A DNA stretch of 64,000 nucleotides, taken from the NCBI RefSeq assembly GCF_013366925.1, contig NZ_JAALDK010000002.1:744001-808000 (forward strand), written 5' to 3'. The translations under genes were made by a program, and so were the position numbers. Positions 36,081 through 46,384 of the stretch are shown here, in pieces (position 1 is the stretch's first letter; every line of letters starts with the position of its first letter). The notes below the pieces were generated by a model. It was not told the origin of the DNA. It saw only the letters and a list, made by a program, of their open reading frames with translations, and searched no databases. This stretch comes from Paraburkholderia youngii. Lineage in GTDB: Bacteria; Pseudomonadota; Gammaproteobacteria; Burkholderiales; Burkholderiaceae.

Positions 36081-36254
36081 CTATGACGACCGGTCTCGAT
36101 TACGCGCTCGCGTAGCGCCCGTAATCACCGCGATGCCGAGCAGAATCACGGCCACGATGGCAATGATGTGCTGCGCGACATGCAGCGCCATCAATCCCCA
36201 CGCGACGCCGCCAATGAAAATGATCCATCCGACCAGATAGATGAGCAGGGTCAT
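36081..36254 (-). CDS. 57-residue two-helix membrane protein
   Basis: Begins MTLLIYLVGWIIFIGGVAWG and contains a second helix (HIIAIVAVILLGIAVITG), then an Arg-rich tail. AAGGAG stands seven bases before the ATG, ideal spacing. It lies 100 bases upstream of the other small membrane protein in the same direction, so the two may be co-transcribed. It resembles small stress-related membrane proteins in shape only; no family is assigned. Confidence 0.65.
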   Translation of the reverse strand: MTLLIYLVGWIIFIGGVAWGLMALHVAQHIIAIVAVILLGIAVITGATRARNRDRSS

Positions 36255-36694
36255 CGTTTTTCTCCTTGATCCACGGGTCTATCTGCAAGCACATTGCGCG
36301 CCTGATGCCATGCGTCTCTGTGTCTGGCATAGTCTGTGCTCCCACACCACCGTTTGCGCGGCCCTCCCAGGCAGCGCGAAGGAAAGCCGCACGGCCGTGT
36401 ATCTGCGGCAACACCTCGTCGCTTGAGCTGGGGACGCGTCGGCTTGGGCATCGCAGACAGCAAGTTGGCCGACGTGCGACGGCGGCTGCTGATTCAATAT
36501 CTCACCTCGTTCGCGGACATTCAGCCATACGACGTGCCGGCGCTGCGTTTGACGTGGGTACTCGCCCGACGGCAAGGAACGCACTGCCCTCGCATGCATA
36601 AGCCAGATCAAATGTCCTAATCTTTCTCTGCAGCCCCGTAAGCTAGCAAGCATTGACCGGGCAGCAAAATGCGCGACGCCCATGGACCTCTGAC
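36255..36694. other. Intergenic region of about 440 bases without a supported gene
   Basis: Divergent region between the small membrane protein and the MFS gene. Open frames here have poor composition. No clear operator or terminator. Confidence 0.4.
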
Positions 36695-38035
36695 ATGCCG
36701 CTATCCAGTCCAGCCCGGAATGTGTCGACCAGACCGCCCGCCCCTCGCCTGACGACGCTCAGTCACATACAGATCGCGTCGCTGTGGTTCGCGCTGTTTA
36801 CCCAATGGATGACGGTCGTTCCGGTGCTGGTGCCGTCACAGGTCGCCGAAATGCTCGGACGCGATGCCGCATTGAAGGAAGGTGTGGCCGGCTCCGTCAT
36901 TGCGTGCGGCGCATTCGTTGCAATGATCGTGGCGCCGCTGGCCGGCGCCCTGTCAGATCGCTCCATCGCAAAACATGGACGTCGGCGATCGTTTCTCGTC
37001 ACCGGCGTGTTCGGCACTGCGGTTGCCCTGGTATGGCTTGCTTCATTCAACAGAGGGGCGAGCGTATGGCTTTATGCACTCGCGTTCCTGCATCTGCAGT
37101 TCTGGTGGAACTGGGCGGCGGGTCCGTATGCCGGGCTGGTGCCCGATGTCGTGCCAAAACGGGAAACCAACCGCGCGAGCGCGTGGCTCAACGTGATGTC
37201 CGTGCTCGGCACCATCAGTGGCAACGTGGTGCTCGTCGTGCTCTATTCGCCGGGCCGCCTGTATCCGACGGTGGCCACGTTCATTGCGATCATGCTGCTC
37301 TGCATTTGGCTGACGATTCGCGGCTCGCGCGAGCCGACGCCTGTCAGATCCCATGAACGGTTCGAACTCCTCGCGTTCATGCGCTCGTTCTATCTCGATC
37401 CGCGCCTCCACCGAAACTTTTACTGGGTGCTGGTGACCCGTCTGTTCGGCAACATGGGAATCTGGTCGATCTTCACCTTCATGTTGTACTACCTGCAGGA
37501 CGTGATCGGCATTCGTCATCCGACCGGTGTGATGAACGGGCTTCTTGGTGTCGGCGTGGTGCTGGCGATCCCGGCCAGCCTGTTGGGCGCAAGGCTCGCC
37601 GACCGCCACGGCGCGGTCCCCGTCGTCCGCCTGACAAGCTGGATCATGGCCGGAGCCGCAATCGGCTTTGTCATGCTGGCGGTGCATCCGAACCTGTTGC
37701 TGGTGATCGCAGTCGGACTCGTTTTCTGCGCCGCTTACGGGACCTATCAAGCCGTCGACTGGGCGCTCGCACTGCAAGTGTTGCCAGACGATGCATCCAG
37801 CGGCAAGGACATGGGCATCTGGCAAGTGTCGATGGTGCTGCCGCAGATCCTCGGCCCCGCCGCGACCGGGTGGATGCTGTCGTGGGTCAAGGCGCTTGCT
37901 GGTGCCGGAACCGCCTACGTCGTCGCGTTCGTCGTCGCAGCGGGGTGGTTCGTGCTCGCGGCGTGGTTCGTCTCGCACATCAGGATTGCTTCGCAGCAGC
38001 ACGTATCCACCGGGCTCGCCGGGCGATCGTCGTAG
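36695..38035 (+). CDS. MFS transporter
   Basis: 446-residue inner-membrane transporter with about twelve helices. The MFS loop 2-3 motif appears as [20 protein letters not shown] near residue 85, and a second copy in the C-terminal half as [14 protein letters not shown] near 295. The N-terminal 30 residues are hydrophilic. The start is uncertain: a TTG at 36653 would add 14 residues, and neither start has a strong ribosome binding site. It is followed 50 bases later by a decayed glucosidase gene, so sugar or glycoside transport is possible. Substrate not determinable. Confidence 0.82.
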   Translation: MPLSSPARNVSTRPPAPRLTTLSHIQIASLWFALFTQWMTVVPVLVPSQVAEMLGRDAALKEGVAGSVIACGAFVAMIVAPLAGALSDRSIAKHGRRRSFLVTGVFGTAVALVWLASFNRGASVWLYALAFLHLQFWWNWAAGPYAGLVPDVVPKRETNRASAWLNVMSVLGTISGNVVLVVLYSPGRLYPTVATFIAIMLLCIWLTIRGSREPTPVRSHERFELLAFMRSFYLDPRLHRNFYWVLVTRLFGNMGIWSIFTFMLYYLQDVIGIRHPTGVMNGLLGVGVVLAIPASLLGARLADRHGAVPVVRLTSWIMAGAAIGFVMLAVHPNLLLVIAVGLVFCAAYGTYQAVDWALALQVLPDDASSGKDMGIWQVSMVLPQILGPAATGWMLSWVKALAGAGTAYVVAFVVAAGWFVLAAWFVSHIRIASQQHVSTGLAGRSS

Positions 38036-38084
38036 GGCGACCGCCCGCCTGTTGCAGGTTCATCCGGCCGTTACGGAGGCAGAA

Positions 38085-39951
38085 ATGGCTCTCGCAGACG
38101 TCGATGTCACGGAACAAAAACGCTTGAACGACGCGCATGCGGCGCAGGTGCCGTGGAAGCAGTGGGGGCCGTACTTGAGCGAGCGGCAATGGGGAACCGT
38201 CCGCGAGGACTACAGCGATGATGGCGACGCCTGGAACTATTTCACCCACGATCAGGCGCGCTCGCGCGCCTACAGGTGGGGAGAAGACGGGCTCGGCGGA
38301 CTATCCGACGACCAGCAGCGACTCTGCTTCGCGCTCGCACTCTGGAACGGGCGCGACCCGATTCTGAAGGAACGCCTGTTCGGGCTCACCAATAGCGAAG
38401 GCAATCATGGCGAGGACGTGAAAGAGTATTACTTCTATGTCGACAACACGCCCACGCACTCGTACATGAAGTATCTGTACAAGTACCCGCAGCAGGAATA
38501 TCCGTACCTCGACCTGGTCGAGACGAACCGCAAGCGATCGCGAGAAGAACTCGAGTACGAACTGCTCGATACCGGCGTGTTCGATGACGACCGCTATTTC
38601 GATGTGTTCGTCGAGTACGCGAAGCGCGATCCACAAGACATCCTGGTGCGGATTTGCATGCACAACCGCGGACGGGACGCCGCGCAGCTTCGAATCCTGC
38701 CAACGCTATGGTTTCGCAATACATGGTCGGAGAACCACGACGATCCCAGGCCGTCGCTGTGCGAAGAGGCGCCAGGCGTCATTCGAGCGCGCCATCATGA
38801 ACTGGGCGACTACTGGCTCTATTGCGAAGGCGCGACCGAACTGCTGTTCACGGAGAACGAAAGCAATGCACGGCGTCTGTGGAATCAACCCATTGCTTCG
38901 CCCTATGTGAAAGACGCATTCCACGCGTATGTGATCGGCGGACAACGGGAGGCGGTGAATCCGGCCAAAACGGGAACCAAGGCGGCGGCCCATTACGTAT
39001 GCAACATACCCGGCCGCGACAGCGTGACGATCCGGCTGCGCCTGAGCGCGATAAGCCGCGACAACGCGTTCGACGGCTTCGAGCACCTTCAACGAACGCA
39101 TTGCCGATGCTGACGAGTTCTACGAGCGCATCGCGCCGAAATCGCTGACGGAAGCAGATTCGGTGACGCGGTATCCGAAACTGATGGAGCTGATCGCCCA
39201 ATTCCGCAAACGCTACCCGGAGCTGCTCGCCCACGTGGCTCCGACGGATACGGGCTTCATCGGCCATCGGGAGCGCAGGCTCCTGTCGATCCTGAACAGA
39301 CGCAAGCTCGAACGCGTGCTCGGATACCTGCTCGACGAGAACGAGTTCCTCGGACCGCATGGCATCCGTTCGCTCTCCCGCTATCACCTCGAGCATCCGT
39401 ATGTGCTCAACATCGGTGGGACTGGTTACAAAGTGCAGTACCTGCCGGCCGAATCGAATACGGGCATGTTCGGCGGGAACTCCAATTGGCAAGGTCCGGT
39501 ATGGATGCCGGTGAACCTGCTCGTTGTCAGGGCACTGATGAACCTCTACAGCTTTTTCGGCGACGAATTCAAGGTTCAATGCCCGAGCGGGTCCGGGCAT
39601 TACATGGCGCTTTTCGAGGTGACACAGGAAATCGTCCGGCGACTGACGGGTACCTTCCTGCGCGATGCGGATGGAACACGTCCCGTCTACGGCGGAACCA
39701 GCAAGTTTCAGGACGATCCGCACTGGCGCGACCTGATCCTGTTCTACGAGTATTTCCACGGCGACAACGGTGCAGGGCTCGGGGCCAGTCATCAGACGGG
39801 CTGGACGGGCCTCGTCGCACCTCTGTTGGACATGTTCGGGCGGATCGACGCTCGAGCCGTGCTCGACAGCGACCGCTGGCGCGTGATGGCCGGCGCTTCC
39901 GCGCATGAGGCAGGCGGCGGCGACAATGCTCTCAACGCGCACCGTCCGTGA
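38085..39951 (+). pseudogene. Glucosidase (MGH1/GH63-like), broken by frameshift and internal deletion
   Basis: The first part (38085 to about 39090) starts [20 protein letters not shown] after a good GGAGGC and reads as the N-terminal domain of the roughly 880-residue bacterial glucosidase family ([37 protein letters not shown] segment). At about 39090 the frame shifts by one, and [20 protein letters not shown] continues in the new frame. After TEAD the family's catalytic middle, about 250 or more residues, is missing, and the sequence resumes at YPKLMELIAQFRKRYPELLA. It then runs to the normal C-terminal domain (GGNSNWQGPVWMPVN). No functional enzyme can be made. Confidence 0.8.
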
Positions 39952-41326
39952 CCATCGATCCGGACGTCTTGAGGCCCATGACTATGCTCAGGAGGCTCAA
40001 AAGCGTCACAGTAGCGGCCAGGATCGCGGCCAGATGCAGACCTTCGGCAAGATGGTCGAACTCCGGCCGCACAAGGGCGCCGAACAAGCCCACGCCGAGC
40101 ACGCCGCCAATCTGACGCGCGGTGTTCAACACGCCGGACGCAATGCCCATGTACGACGGTTCCACGTGCGCCAGCACCGCGGTGTTGATCGACGGCACCG
40201 CGAGCGCCACACCGACCCCAACACTCAGCAGAGGCAACGCGACTGCTAGCGCGCTGCTATCCACCCGCACGAACGCAAGCGAAACATAGCCGAGCGCGGC
40301 CAGTGCCTGGCCGACAAGCATCGGCAGGCGATAACCGAAGCGCGCCGTCAGCGAGCCCGACGCGACGTTTGCGACCGCGACCACCGCCGTCATCGGCAGG
40401 AACGCGAGGCCGGTTTCGAGCGGCGTGTCGTGACGCGCGCTCTGGAAAAACAGACTCATCGCAAACATCAGTCCGTAGTAGCCGAAATTCAGCGACAGCC
40501 CCGTTAGCGCGCTGACGTTCACCGCGGCATGGCGGAACAGCGCGAGCGGTAAAAGCGGCTGCGCCTGCCGCGCCTCGACGATGACGAACAGGCCGCCCGC
40601 AACGGTCGCGACGGCCATTCCCGTCAATACGGTCATGCTGGTCCAGCCCAGTCTGCCGCTTTCGACAACCGCATACGTCAGCCCGACCAAAGCAACGACG
40701 GCAAGCGTCTGGCCGGCCAGGTCGATGCGACGGGTCGCACGACCCTGCGTGTCGGGTGCATGAGCGATGGTCAGCCAGATGCCCGCGACGCCAATGGGCA
40801 CGTTGATCAGAAAAATGGCCGGCCAGCCGAAGCGGTCGACGAGCACGCCGCCGACCAGCGGACCCGCCCCGAGCGCGAGCGCCGCCGTGCCCGCCCAGAC
40901 GCTGACCGCCCTGGCCCGTGCATGCGGCTCCGGAAACGCCGCGCCGAGCAGCGCCAGCGACGACGGCACGCACAGCGCCGCGCCGATGCCCTGCACCACC
41001 CGCGACCCAACCAGCAGCACCGCGCCATCCGACAGCCCGCACCCCACCGATGCGCAGGTAAACACCACGAACCCGGCGACAAACATGCGGCGCGCGCCGA
41101 ACCGGTCGGCCAACGCGCCGGCGGTCAGCAGCAGACTTGCGAACGCCAGCGTGTACGCGTTGACGACCCATTCCAGCGCCGTCGAATCGAGGCCGAGGCC
41201 ATCGCGCATTCGTGCGAGCGCGACGTTCACCACCGTGACGTCGAGACAGATGATGACGAAGCCGAGGCTCGTCGCGAGCAAGGCAAGGCGTGGTGACCGG
41301 GCCGGTGAGCTGAGCTGTTTGCGCAT
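39932..41326 (-). CDS. MFS drug/solute efflux transporter, DHA2 (EmrB/QacA) type
   Basis: 464 residues with 13-14 hydrophobic helices. Motif D1 (LDVTVVNVALARM) near residue 28, loop motif GALADRFGARRMFVAG near 70 and motif C-like GAGPLVGGVLVDRFGW near 150 define the 14-helix DHA2 antiporter group. The start at 41326 gives a short basic N-terminus (MRKQLSS); the longer frame adds a poor 34-residue leader. It is divergent from a LysR gene 131 bases away, its likely regulator. Its end overlaps the glucosidase pseudogene by 20 bases. Confidence 0.88.
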   Translation of the reverse strand: MRKQLSSPARSPRLALLATSLGFVIICLDVTVVNVALARMRDGLGLDSTALEWVVNAYTLAFASLLLTAGALADRFGARRMFVAGFVVFTCASVGCGLSDGAVLLVGSRVVQGIGAALCVPSSLALLGAAFPEPHARARAVSVWAGTAALALGAGPLVGGVLVDRFGWPAIFLINVPIGVAGIWLTIAHAPDTQGRATRRIDLAGQTLAVVALVGLTYAVVESGRLGWTSMTVLTGMAVATVAGGLFVIVEARQAQPLLPLALFRHAAVNVSALTGLSLNFGYYGLMFAMSLFFQSARHDTPLETGLAFLPMTAVVAVANVASGSLTARFGYRLPMLVGQALAALGYVSLAFVRVDSSALAVALPLLSVGVGVALAVPSINTAVLAHVEPSYMGIASGVLNTARQIGGVLGVGLFGALVRPEFDHLAEGLHLAAILAATVTLLSLLSIVMGLKTSGSMVTDGAR

Positions 41327-41440
41327 GATGTCCGTGCGTGAAGTCGGGCGATGCGGCACCGGAATGGGCCGCAAGCGTCGTGTACGCGGACTGTATTCCC
41401 ACAGCGAAGATTGATAAACGGACGGCAAATAGCAACAGAA

Positions 41441-41454
41441 CCAATTATTATTGG
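41441..41454. promoter_or_regulatory. Palindrome in divergent MFS/LysR promoter
   Basis: CCAATTATTATTGG has perfect 5-base arms (CCAAT, ATTGG) around TATT and ends three bases before the LysR start codon, consistent with a LysR autoregulatory site. Confidence 0.4.
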
Positions 41455-41457
41455 GGA

Positions 41458-42384
41458 ATGGATCTCCTCAAAGCGATGACTGTGTTCGTGCGCGTAGTCG
41501 AAAGCGGCAGCCTGACGGCGGCGGCGGTGGCATGCGATCTGTCGCCGACGATGGTCGGCAATCACCTTCAGGCGCTGGAAACGCGGCTAGGCGCGACACT
41601 CATCCATCGCACCACGCGCAAGCAGCAGATCAGCGCGTTTGGGCAGGCCTACTATGAACGATGCATCGAGATCCTCGGGCTGATCGACGATTCGGAACGG
41701 CTCGCGCTCGATCACCTCGCGACGCCACGCGGACGGCTGCGCGTAACCGCGCCCGTCGTGTTCAGCAACGAATGCCTGATGCCGGTGATCGCGGACTACT
41801 GCGAGCGTTATCCCGATGTGACGCTCGATATCGTCGCCACCGATGCGCTGTCGGACCTGCTCGACGACGGCTTCGAAGCGGCGGTTCGGATCGGCGCGCT
41901 GGGCAATCCGGATCTCGTCGCGCGGCCTCTGCAGCCGTACCGTCTGGTGTTGTGCGCGTCACGCGGGTATCTGGCAACGCATGGCACGCCGTCATCGCCC
42001 GACGCGCTGCGCGCGCATCAGTGCCTGACGTACGCGTATCCGCCGCGCTCGGAATGGCACGCGGCGCAGGCCGAATGGAGCTTGCAGGGTCCGGACGGCC
42101 GCGTGAGCGTGCCCGTCGACGGCAGGCTGAGGATCGACAATTCTGAAGCGCTGCGACGGGCGGTGTTGCGCGGCCTGGGCATCGCCATGCTGCCCGAGAT
42201 CCTGGTGGCCGCGGATCTGCGAGCGAAACGGTTGGTAGAAGTGCTGCCGGCGTTTGCCGCGCCCGAGCGGCCGCTGAACTTGCTGTATCTGCGTGAGCGG
42301 CGGACGTCGCCGAAGCTTCGGAGCTTTATTGAATTTATGGTCGAGCGCTTCGGCGCGGAAGTGGCATCGCACAACGGCGCTTGA
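41458..42384 (+). CDS. LysR-family transcriptional regulator
   Basis: 308 residues. The N-terminal helix-turn-helix covers residues 1-60 (MDLLKAMTVFVRVVESGSLT, then LSPTMVGNHLQALETRLGAT) and the effector domain starts near 90. The pattern is of the DhaR/YafC-like group that often controls a divergent transporter or oxidoreductase. The start at 41458 follows GGGG in the operator-like palindrome; the longer frame is non-coding upstream. Confidence 0.88.
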   Translation: MDLLKAMTVFVRVVESGSLTAAAVACDLSPTMVGNHLQALETRLGATLIHRTTRKQQISAFGQAYYERCIEILGLIDDSERLALDHLATPRGRLRVTAPVVFSNECLMPVIADYCERYPDVTLDIVATDALSDLLDDGFEAAVRIGALGNPDLVARPLQPYRLVLCASRGYLATHGTPSSPDALRAHQCLTYAYPPRSEWHAAQAEWSLQGPDGRVSVPVDGRLRIDNSEALRRAVLRGLGIAMLPEILVAADLRAKRLVEVLPAFAAPERPLNLLYLRERRTSPKLRSFIEFMVERFGAEVASHNGA

Positions 42385-42508
42385 CCAACCCAATAAAAGA
42401 CCGTCACGCGCACGTTACCCGCCTCGATGCGGCCTTAATTTGATCTGGGTCAGTTGATCTCCCCCATGACCGACCACGATCTGTTTGAGGCGGGTCCCAA
42501 CGAGGCCT

Positions 42509-43543
42509 TCACTGAAACACCGGTTTTCCCGACGCATCCTTGACCCTGGTCTTCCACTGCCCGCGGATTTCCGACACGACCGAATCCGGCAGCGAGATGT
42601 AGTCGAGATCGCTGGCGGCCTGCCCGCCGTTCTTGAACGCCCAGTCGAAGAACTTCAGCGTTGCCGCGCCCTGCGCCGGCTTGTCTTGCGTCGCGTGAAG
42701 CAGCACGAAGGTCGCGCCGACGACCGGCCATGCGTCCTTGCCGGGCTCGTTGGTCAGGATCTGGTAGAACGACGTTTTCCAGTCCGCGCCCGAGGCGGCC
42801 GCCTTGAAGGTCTCGGTTTTCGGCGCAACCACCGCACCGGCCGAGTTCTTCAGGCTGGCGTAGACCATGTTGTTCTGCTTCGCATACGCCCACTCGACAT
42901 AGCCGACCGCGCCCGGCAGCCGTTGCACGAAGGCGGCAACACCGTCATTGCCCTTGCCGCCCGTACCGGTCGGCCAGTTCACCGTCGTGCCTTCGCCGAC
43001 CTTCGACTTCCACTCCGGGTTCACCTTCGACAGAAAGTTCGTCCAGATGAAGCTCGTGCCCGAACCGTCTGCGCGGCGTACCACGGCGATGTCCGTATCC
43101 GGCAGTTTCATGCCCGAATTCAGCGCGGCGATCGCCGGATCGTTCCATTTCTTGATCTTGTTCAGATAGATGTCGCCGAGCACGGCACCCGACAGAACCA
43201 GTTGACCCGGCTTCACGCCAGGCAGGTTCACGACCGGCACCACGCCGCCCACCACCGTCGGGAACTGGAACAGGCCAGTCTTCGCCAGTTCGTCGTCCTT
43301 CATCGGTGCGTCGGAGCCTGCGAAATCCACGGTCTTCGCGAGGATCTGCTTGATGCCGCCCGCTGACCCGATGCCCTGGTAGTTGACCTTGCCGCCCCCC
43401 GCCTTATGGTAGGCGTCGGCCCACTTGTTATAGATCGGGGCTGCAAAAGTGCTGCCCGCACCGGTGATGTCGACGGTTTGCGCTTGCGCGGCCGCGAGGG
43501 GTAGAGCAACGGCAAGAACTGCAATTCCTCGTTTGAACAGCAT
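42509..43543 (-). CDS. pstS: Phosphate ABC transporter substrate-binding protein PstS
   Basis: 344-residue periplasmic phosphate-binding protein. A signal peptide of about 21 residues ends AAAQAQ. Phosphate-binding segments are visible: [20 protein letters not shown] near residue 27, [20 protein letters not shown] near 58 and [15 protein letters not shown] near 160. Length fits the family (about 345). No pstC, pstA, pstB or phoU follows on the minus strand, and I see no Pho-box repeat upstream. It is thus an orphan, either a second copy feeding a PstCAB encoded elsewhere or a separate phosphate scavenger. Confidence 0.93.
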   Translation of the reverse strand: MLFKRGIAVLAVALPLAAAQAQTVDITGAGSTFAAPIYNKWADAYHKAGGGKVNYQGIGSAGGIKQILAKTVDFAGSDAPMKDDELAKTGLFQFPTVVGGVVPVVNLPGVKPGQLVLSGAVLGDIYLNKIKKWNDPAIAALNSGMKLPDTDIAVVRRADGSGTSFIWTNFLSKVNPEWKSKVGEGTTVNWPTGTGGKGNDGVAAFVQRLPGAVGYVEWAYAKQNNMVYASLKNSAGAVVAPKTETFKAAASGADWKTSFYQILTNEPGKDAWPVVGATFVLLHATQDKPAQGAATLKFFDWAFKNGGQAASDLDYISLPDSVVSEIRGQWKTRVKDASGKPVFQ

Positions 43544-43616
43544 GGTTTGCCTCCACGAGATTGACTGACCGGATCAATGGTTGCAGCAAGCTTCGCTCCG
43601 CGACGCAATTCCTCAA

Positions 43617-43790
43617 CTACGCATCCAGCGGGCCCAGGGTACTTGCGCTGGACACCCGCAGCTTGCGCGGGCGCGCGGTGTTCTTGCGATGATGCATTTC
43701 AATTCGCCCCAGCACGTCCGGGTCTGTATTGAGCGTTTCCAGAAGGTTGCGCCCTTTGCTCGGCTTTACGCACCCGGCACGACTGCCCAT
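43617..43790 (-). CDS. Possible small basic protein
   Basis: 57-residue frame starting MGSRAGCVKPSKGRNLLETL with GAAGG about eight bases upstream. The middle (NTDPDVLGRIEMHHRKNTAR) is charged and protein-like. No family recognised, and it may be a chance frame in the roughly 410-base gap between pstS and the lipoate-ligase-like gene. Confidence 0.3.
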   Translation of the reverse strand: MGSRAGCVKPSKGRNLLETLNTDPDVLGRIEMHHRKNTARPRKLRVSSASTLGPLDA

Positions 43791-43952
43791 CGCTCGAACC
43801 TTCAAACTTAAGCACTTCAGGTTACATTCCGTTGACAGCCGCCGCGCTCCGTTCAGTGCGGCCGGAGCGCGGCATCGTTCGATATCAGGGAGAATTGCTC
43901 GCCGCTTGCCGCCCACTACACCGACTGAGCCGAGGGAGTCCTGCCAAGCGGG

Positions 43953-44705
43953 TTACTGCGTATCGGTCGGCAGTGGAATGTCGGTGAGACTGTCCTCGAT
44001 CGCAGCCGACACGGCTGGCATCAGCGGCTCCCTGCCGATCCCAGCCCCTCCCAGCGCTTGCAGCACAGTGACGATCTTGTTTGCGTCGTATCGACGGCCA
44101 CTGCCCACTACCTCTTCGAAGGCGTTGGCCCGCTGGTTCGCCTCATCCGGATCGGCACTGACAAGCAATACGGCATGCGCGAGCACCAGATGGCCCCGTC
44201 CATCGCTCGTCCGCATCGCGGCTGGCGCCTGTCGCCAATACTGCGCCGTGCCAGCAATCTTGCGAGCGTCAGTGTCGACTCCCCAAGCCAAATTGAAGCG
44301 ACCGTCGCAAAATGAACCGTCCACTGCCTGGTAATGGGTCGTGACGCCGATCACGCGCAGCGCGCTCCCGATGACTTCGCATAAGTGCAGGTACACCGCC
44401 TCGCTCATTTTGCTCGGCTGCTGCTCGACGAAATAAGCCAGACTCAAATTTAGAATCCCCGGACCCTGCGGTACGAGGCCGCCGCCCGACATGCGTAGCC
44501 AGACGGGGCATCCGCCGCGAAGAAAAGCGGAGCGTGCAGATTCGAACTGGGGGTAACGCAGATAGCTGCGCGGTACCACCAAAGACTTCGGCGCTTCCCA
44601 TAATTGGGCAACAGTGCGGCCACGCGCCGCTAAGTCCAGCAATGTGTGCTCTGCTTGAAGGGGGTCGTGGACGGTCGGATCGGGTTGGATGAATTCGAAT
44701 GACAT
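43953..44705 (-). CDS. Lipoate/biotin protein ligase-family protein (LplA/LipB fold)
   Basis: 250 residues matching the BPL/LplA catalytic domain. RMSGGGLVPQGPGILNLSLA near residue 70 corresponds to the ligase signature R-x-S-GGG-x-V...G-x-L-N, and KIAGTAQYWRQ near 150 contains the conserved Lys and Gly-x-x-Gln. The His that usually follows GGGAV is replaced by Pro-Gln, so activity on lipoate is uncertain. An octanoyl- or lipoyl-transferase role on 2-oxoacid dehydrogenase subunits is the family expectation. The start at 44705 gives MSFEFIQPDP. Confidence 0.7.
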   Translation of the reverse strand: MSFEFIQPDPTVHDPLQAEHTLLDLAARGRTVAQLWEAPKSLVVPRSYLRYPQFESARSAFLRGGCPVWLRMSGGGLVPQGPGILNLSLAYFVEQQPSKMSEAVYLHLCEVIGSALRVIGVTTHYQAVDGSFCDGRFNLAWGVDTDARKIAGTAQYWRQAPAAMRTSDGRGHLVLAHAVLLVSADPDEANQRANAFEEVVGSGRRYDANKIVTVLQALGGAGIGREPLMPAVSAAIEDSLTDIPLPTDTQ

Positions 44706-45036
44706 AGTCAAAACGCGAAACAGAGCAACTCTCAGGATCGGTTGCAAGACGAAATGGCCGAAGCCTCGTCGTTTCCAACGAGGAATGTGACATCAGTTTC
44801 TGAGCCGGTCAACGTTGACGTCGAACGGGCGCGCGATGCTTCACCGACTTTGAACGTCAGCACCGGCGTCTTCTTCTCACGACGGTGGAAATCAAAATCG
44901 GCATTGACAGGTTGCGTCAGGCGTGTTCATATTTATGCACCATATTCTAATTTTCGCACCCAGTGCATCGATCCCGGCATCCACGTAAAGCGATCTGCAC
45001 CCAGCAAGACGCGTAATGTCCACAGCCTGAACCCCA
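44706..45036. other. Divergent promoter region between ligase-like gene and MFS gene
   Basis: No gene supported. The 44930-44960 part is AT-rich (GTTCATATTTATGCACCATA) and probably holds the promoter of the MFS gene at 45037. Confidence 0.4.
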
Positions 45037-46302
45037 ATGTCTTCCACGAAACCACAACCCGAGCCCGGCCCGCTTCGCTATCGCCCGTTTCGCGCAATAT
45101 GGATGGCAATGTTGGCGGCGAGCCTTGGCGCCTGGGTGCAGAACGTTGGGGCAGCATGGTTGATGACTTCGCTCACGACGTCCCCGGTGATGATTGCACT
45201 GACCCAGGCTGCGACCACGATGCCGGCCTTCCTGCTCGGGATGCCGGCAGGAGTACTCGCCGATTCGATGGATAAGCGCCGCCTCTTGCTAGCCGCGCAC
45301 TGTTGGATGCTGGTCTCGTCGATCTTTTTTTATGTTCTGTTGATGCTGGATGCAATCGATCCAGTCAGACTGCTGATCTTCACCTTTTTGCTCGGTTCAG
45401 GCAGTGCCGTATCAGTTCCGGCCTGGCAATCCTCAACCGCGGAAGCAGTGCCTCGATCGGCGTTGCTCTCTGCGATCGCTCTCAATGGAGTCGCTTTCAA
45501 TGGCGCGCGCGCAGTGGGCCCGGCATTGGCAGGGGCAGTCATCGCTGGGATAGGATCGTATGCAGTGTTCGCACTAACGACCGGGCTATTTTCGGTCGCA
45601 GTGACCATCTTTTTGCTTTGGTACAAGCCGGAAAAAGAACAAGTCGTTTCAAAGCAGGAGCGTCTGGTAAGCGCGATGTGCGTGGGCGTACGCTATGTGC
45701 TTGGTTGCGGTGTTTTGCGCGGACATCTGGTTCGCACATTCACCTTTGTAGTTAGCGCAAGCGCGTTGTGGGCGCTATTGCCGATCGTAGCGAAAAATAA
45801 TCCAGGTTTGGGCGGCGGCGGGTACGGCACGATGCTGGGGAGTATGGGAGCAGGCGCCGTGGCTGGTGGAATTGCACTTGGTCGGGTACGCCGCTATCTG
45901 GCGCTCAATAGTCTGGTCTGCGGTGCGTCTGTGTTGTTCGGCATTGCGACGCTGACCGCCGCCTATGTGCAGTACAGCGCACCTATATATCTGTCCCTGC
46001 TCGTCGGGGGTGCCGCGTGGATCACATTCAACTCCACCGTCTCTTCGGCCTTCCAGGCGACTCTTCCCGCTTGGGTGCGAGCTCGGGCGTTAGCAGTTTT
46101 TTTGCTCACGTTCCAAGGCTCAATGGCATTGGGTGCATTGATATGGGGTGTTTGTGCGGATCAATTTGGTGTCTCGAAGACGCTAACTGCCGCTGCCTTG
46201 CTGATGCTCGCCGGACCGCTGCTCTTGCGGCGACACCCAGTGCGCATGGAGGCCGAGTTGATGCCTCCATCCACAATGATTGAATCGCAAGGCGGTAGTT
46301 GA
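45037..46302 (+). CDS. MFS exporter, EntS-like
   Basis: 421-residue, roughly twelve-helix transporter. It starts MSSTKPQPEPGPLRYRPFRA, and the first helix carries GAWVQNVGAAWLMTSLTTSP near residue 32, the signature of the EntS (enterobactin exporter) subgroup. GMPAGVLADSMDKRRLLLAA near 68 is the loop 2-3 motif, and GNRxxGPALAG appears as NGARAVGPALAGAVIAG near 150. It is convergent with the first gene of the sulfotransferase island and could export a product of it, but that is inference. Confidence 0.85.
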   Translation: MSSTKPQPEPGPLRYRPFRAIWMAMLAASLGAWVQNVGAAWLMTSLTTSPVMIALTQAATTMPAFLLGMPAGVLADSMDKRRLLLAAHCWMLVSSIFFYVLLMLDAIDPVRLLIFTFLLGSGSAVSVPAWQSSTAEAVPRSALLSAIALNGVAFNGARAVGPALAGAVIAGIGSYAVFALTTGLFSVAVTIFLLWYKPEKEQVVSKQERLVSAMCVGVRYVLGCGVLRGHLVRTFTFVVSASALWALLPIVAKNNPGLGGGGYGTMLGSMGAGAVAGGIALGRVRRYLALNSLVCGASVLFGIATLTAAYVQYSAPIYLSLLVGGAAWITFNSTVSSAFQATLPAWVRARALAVFLLTFQGSMALGALIWGVCADQFGVSKTLTAAALLMLAGPLLLRRHPVRMEAELMPPSTMIESQGGS

Positions 46303-46384
46303 AACCCGCAGCAAGATCAGTAGTGGTTATCCGTATTCGGCCGCAAAATCCCTGTTGCCACTCAGCTTACGCTGCCAGGCGGCT

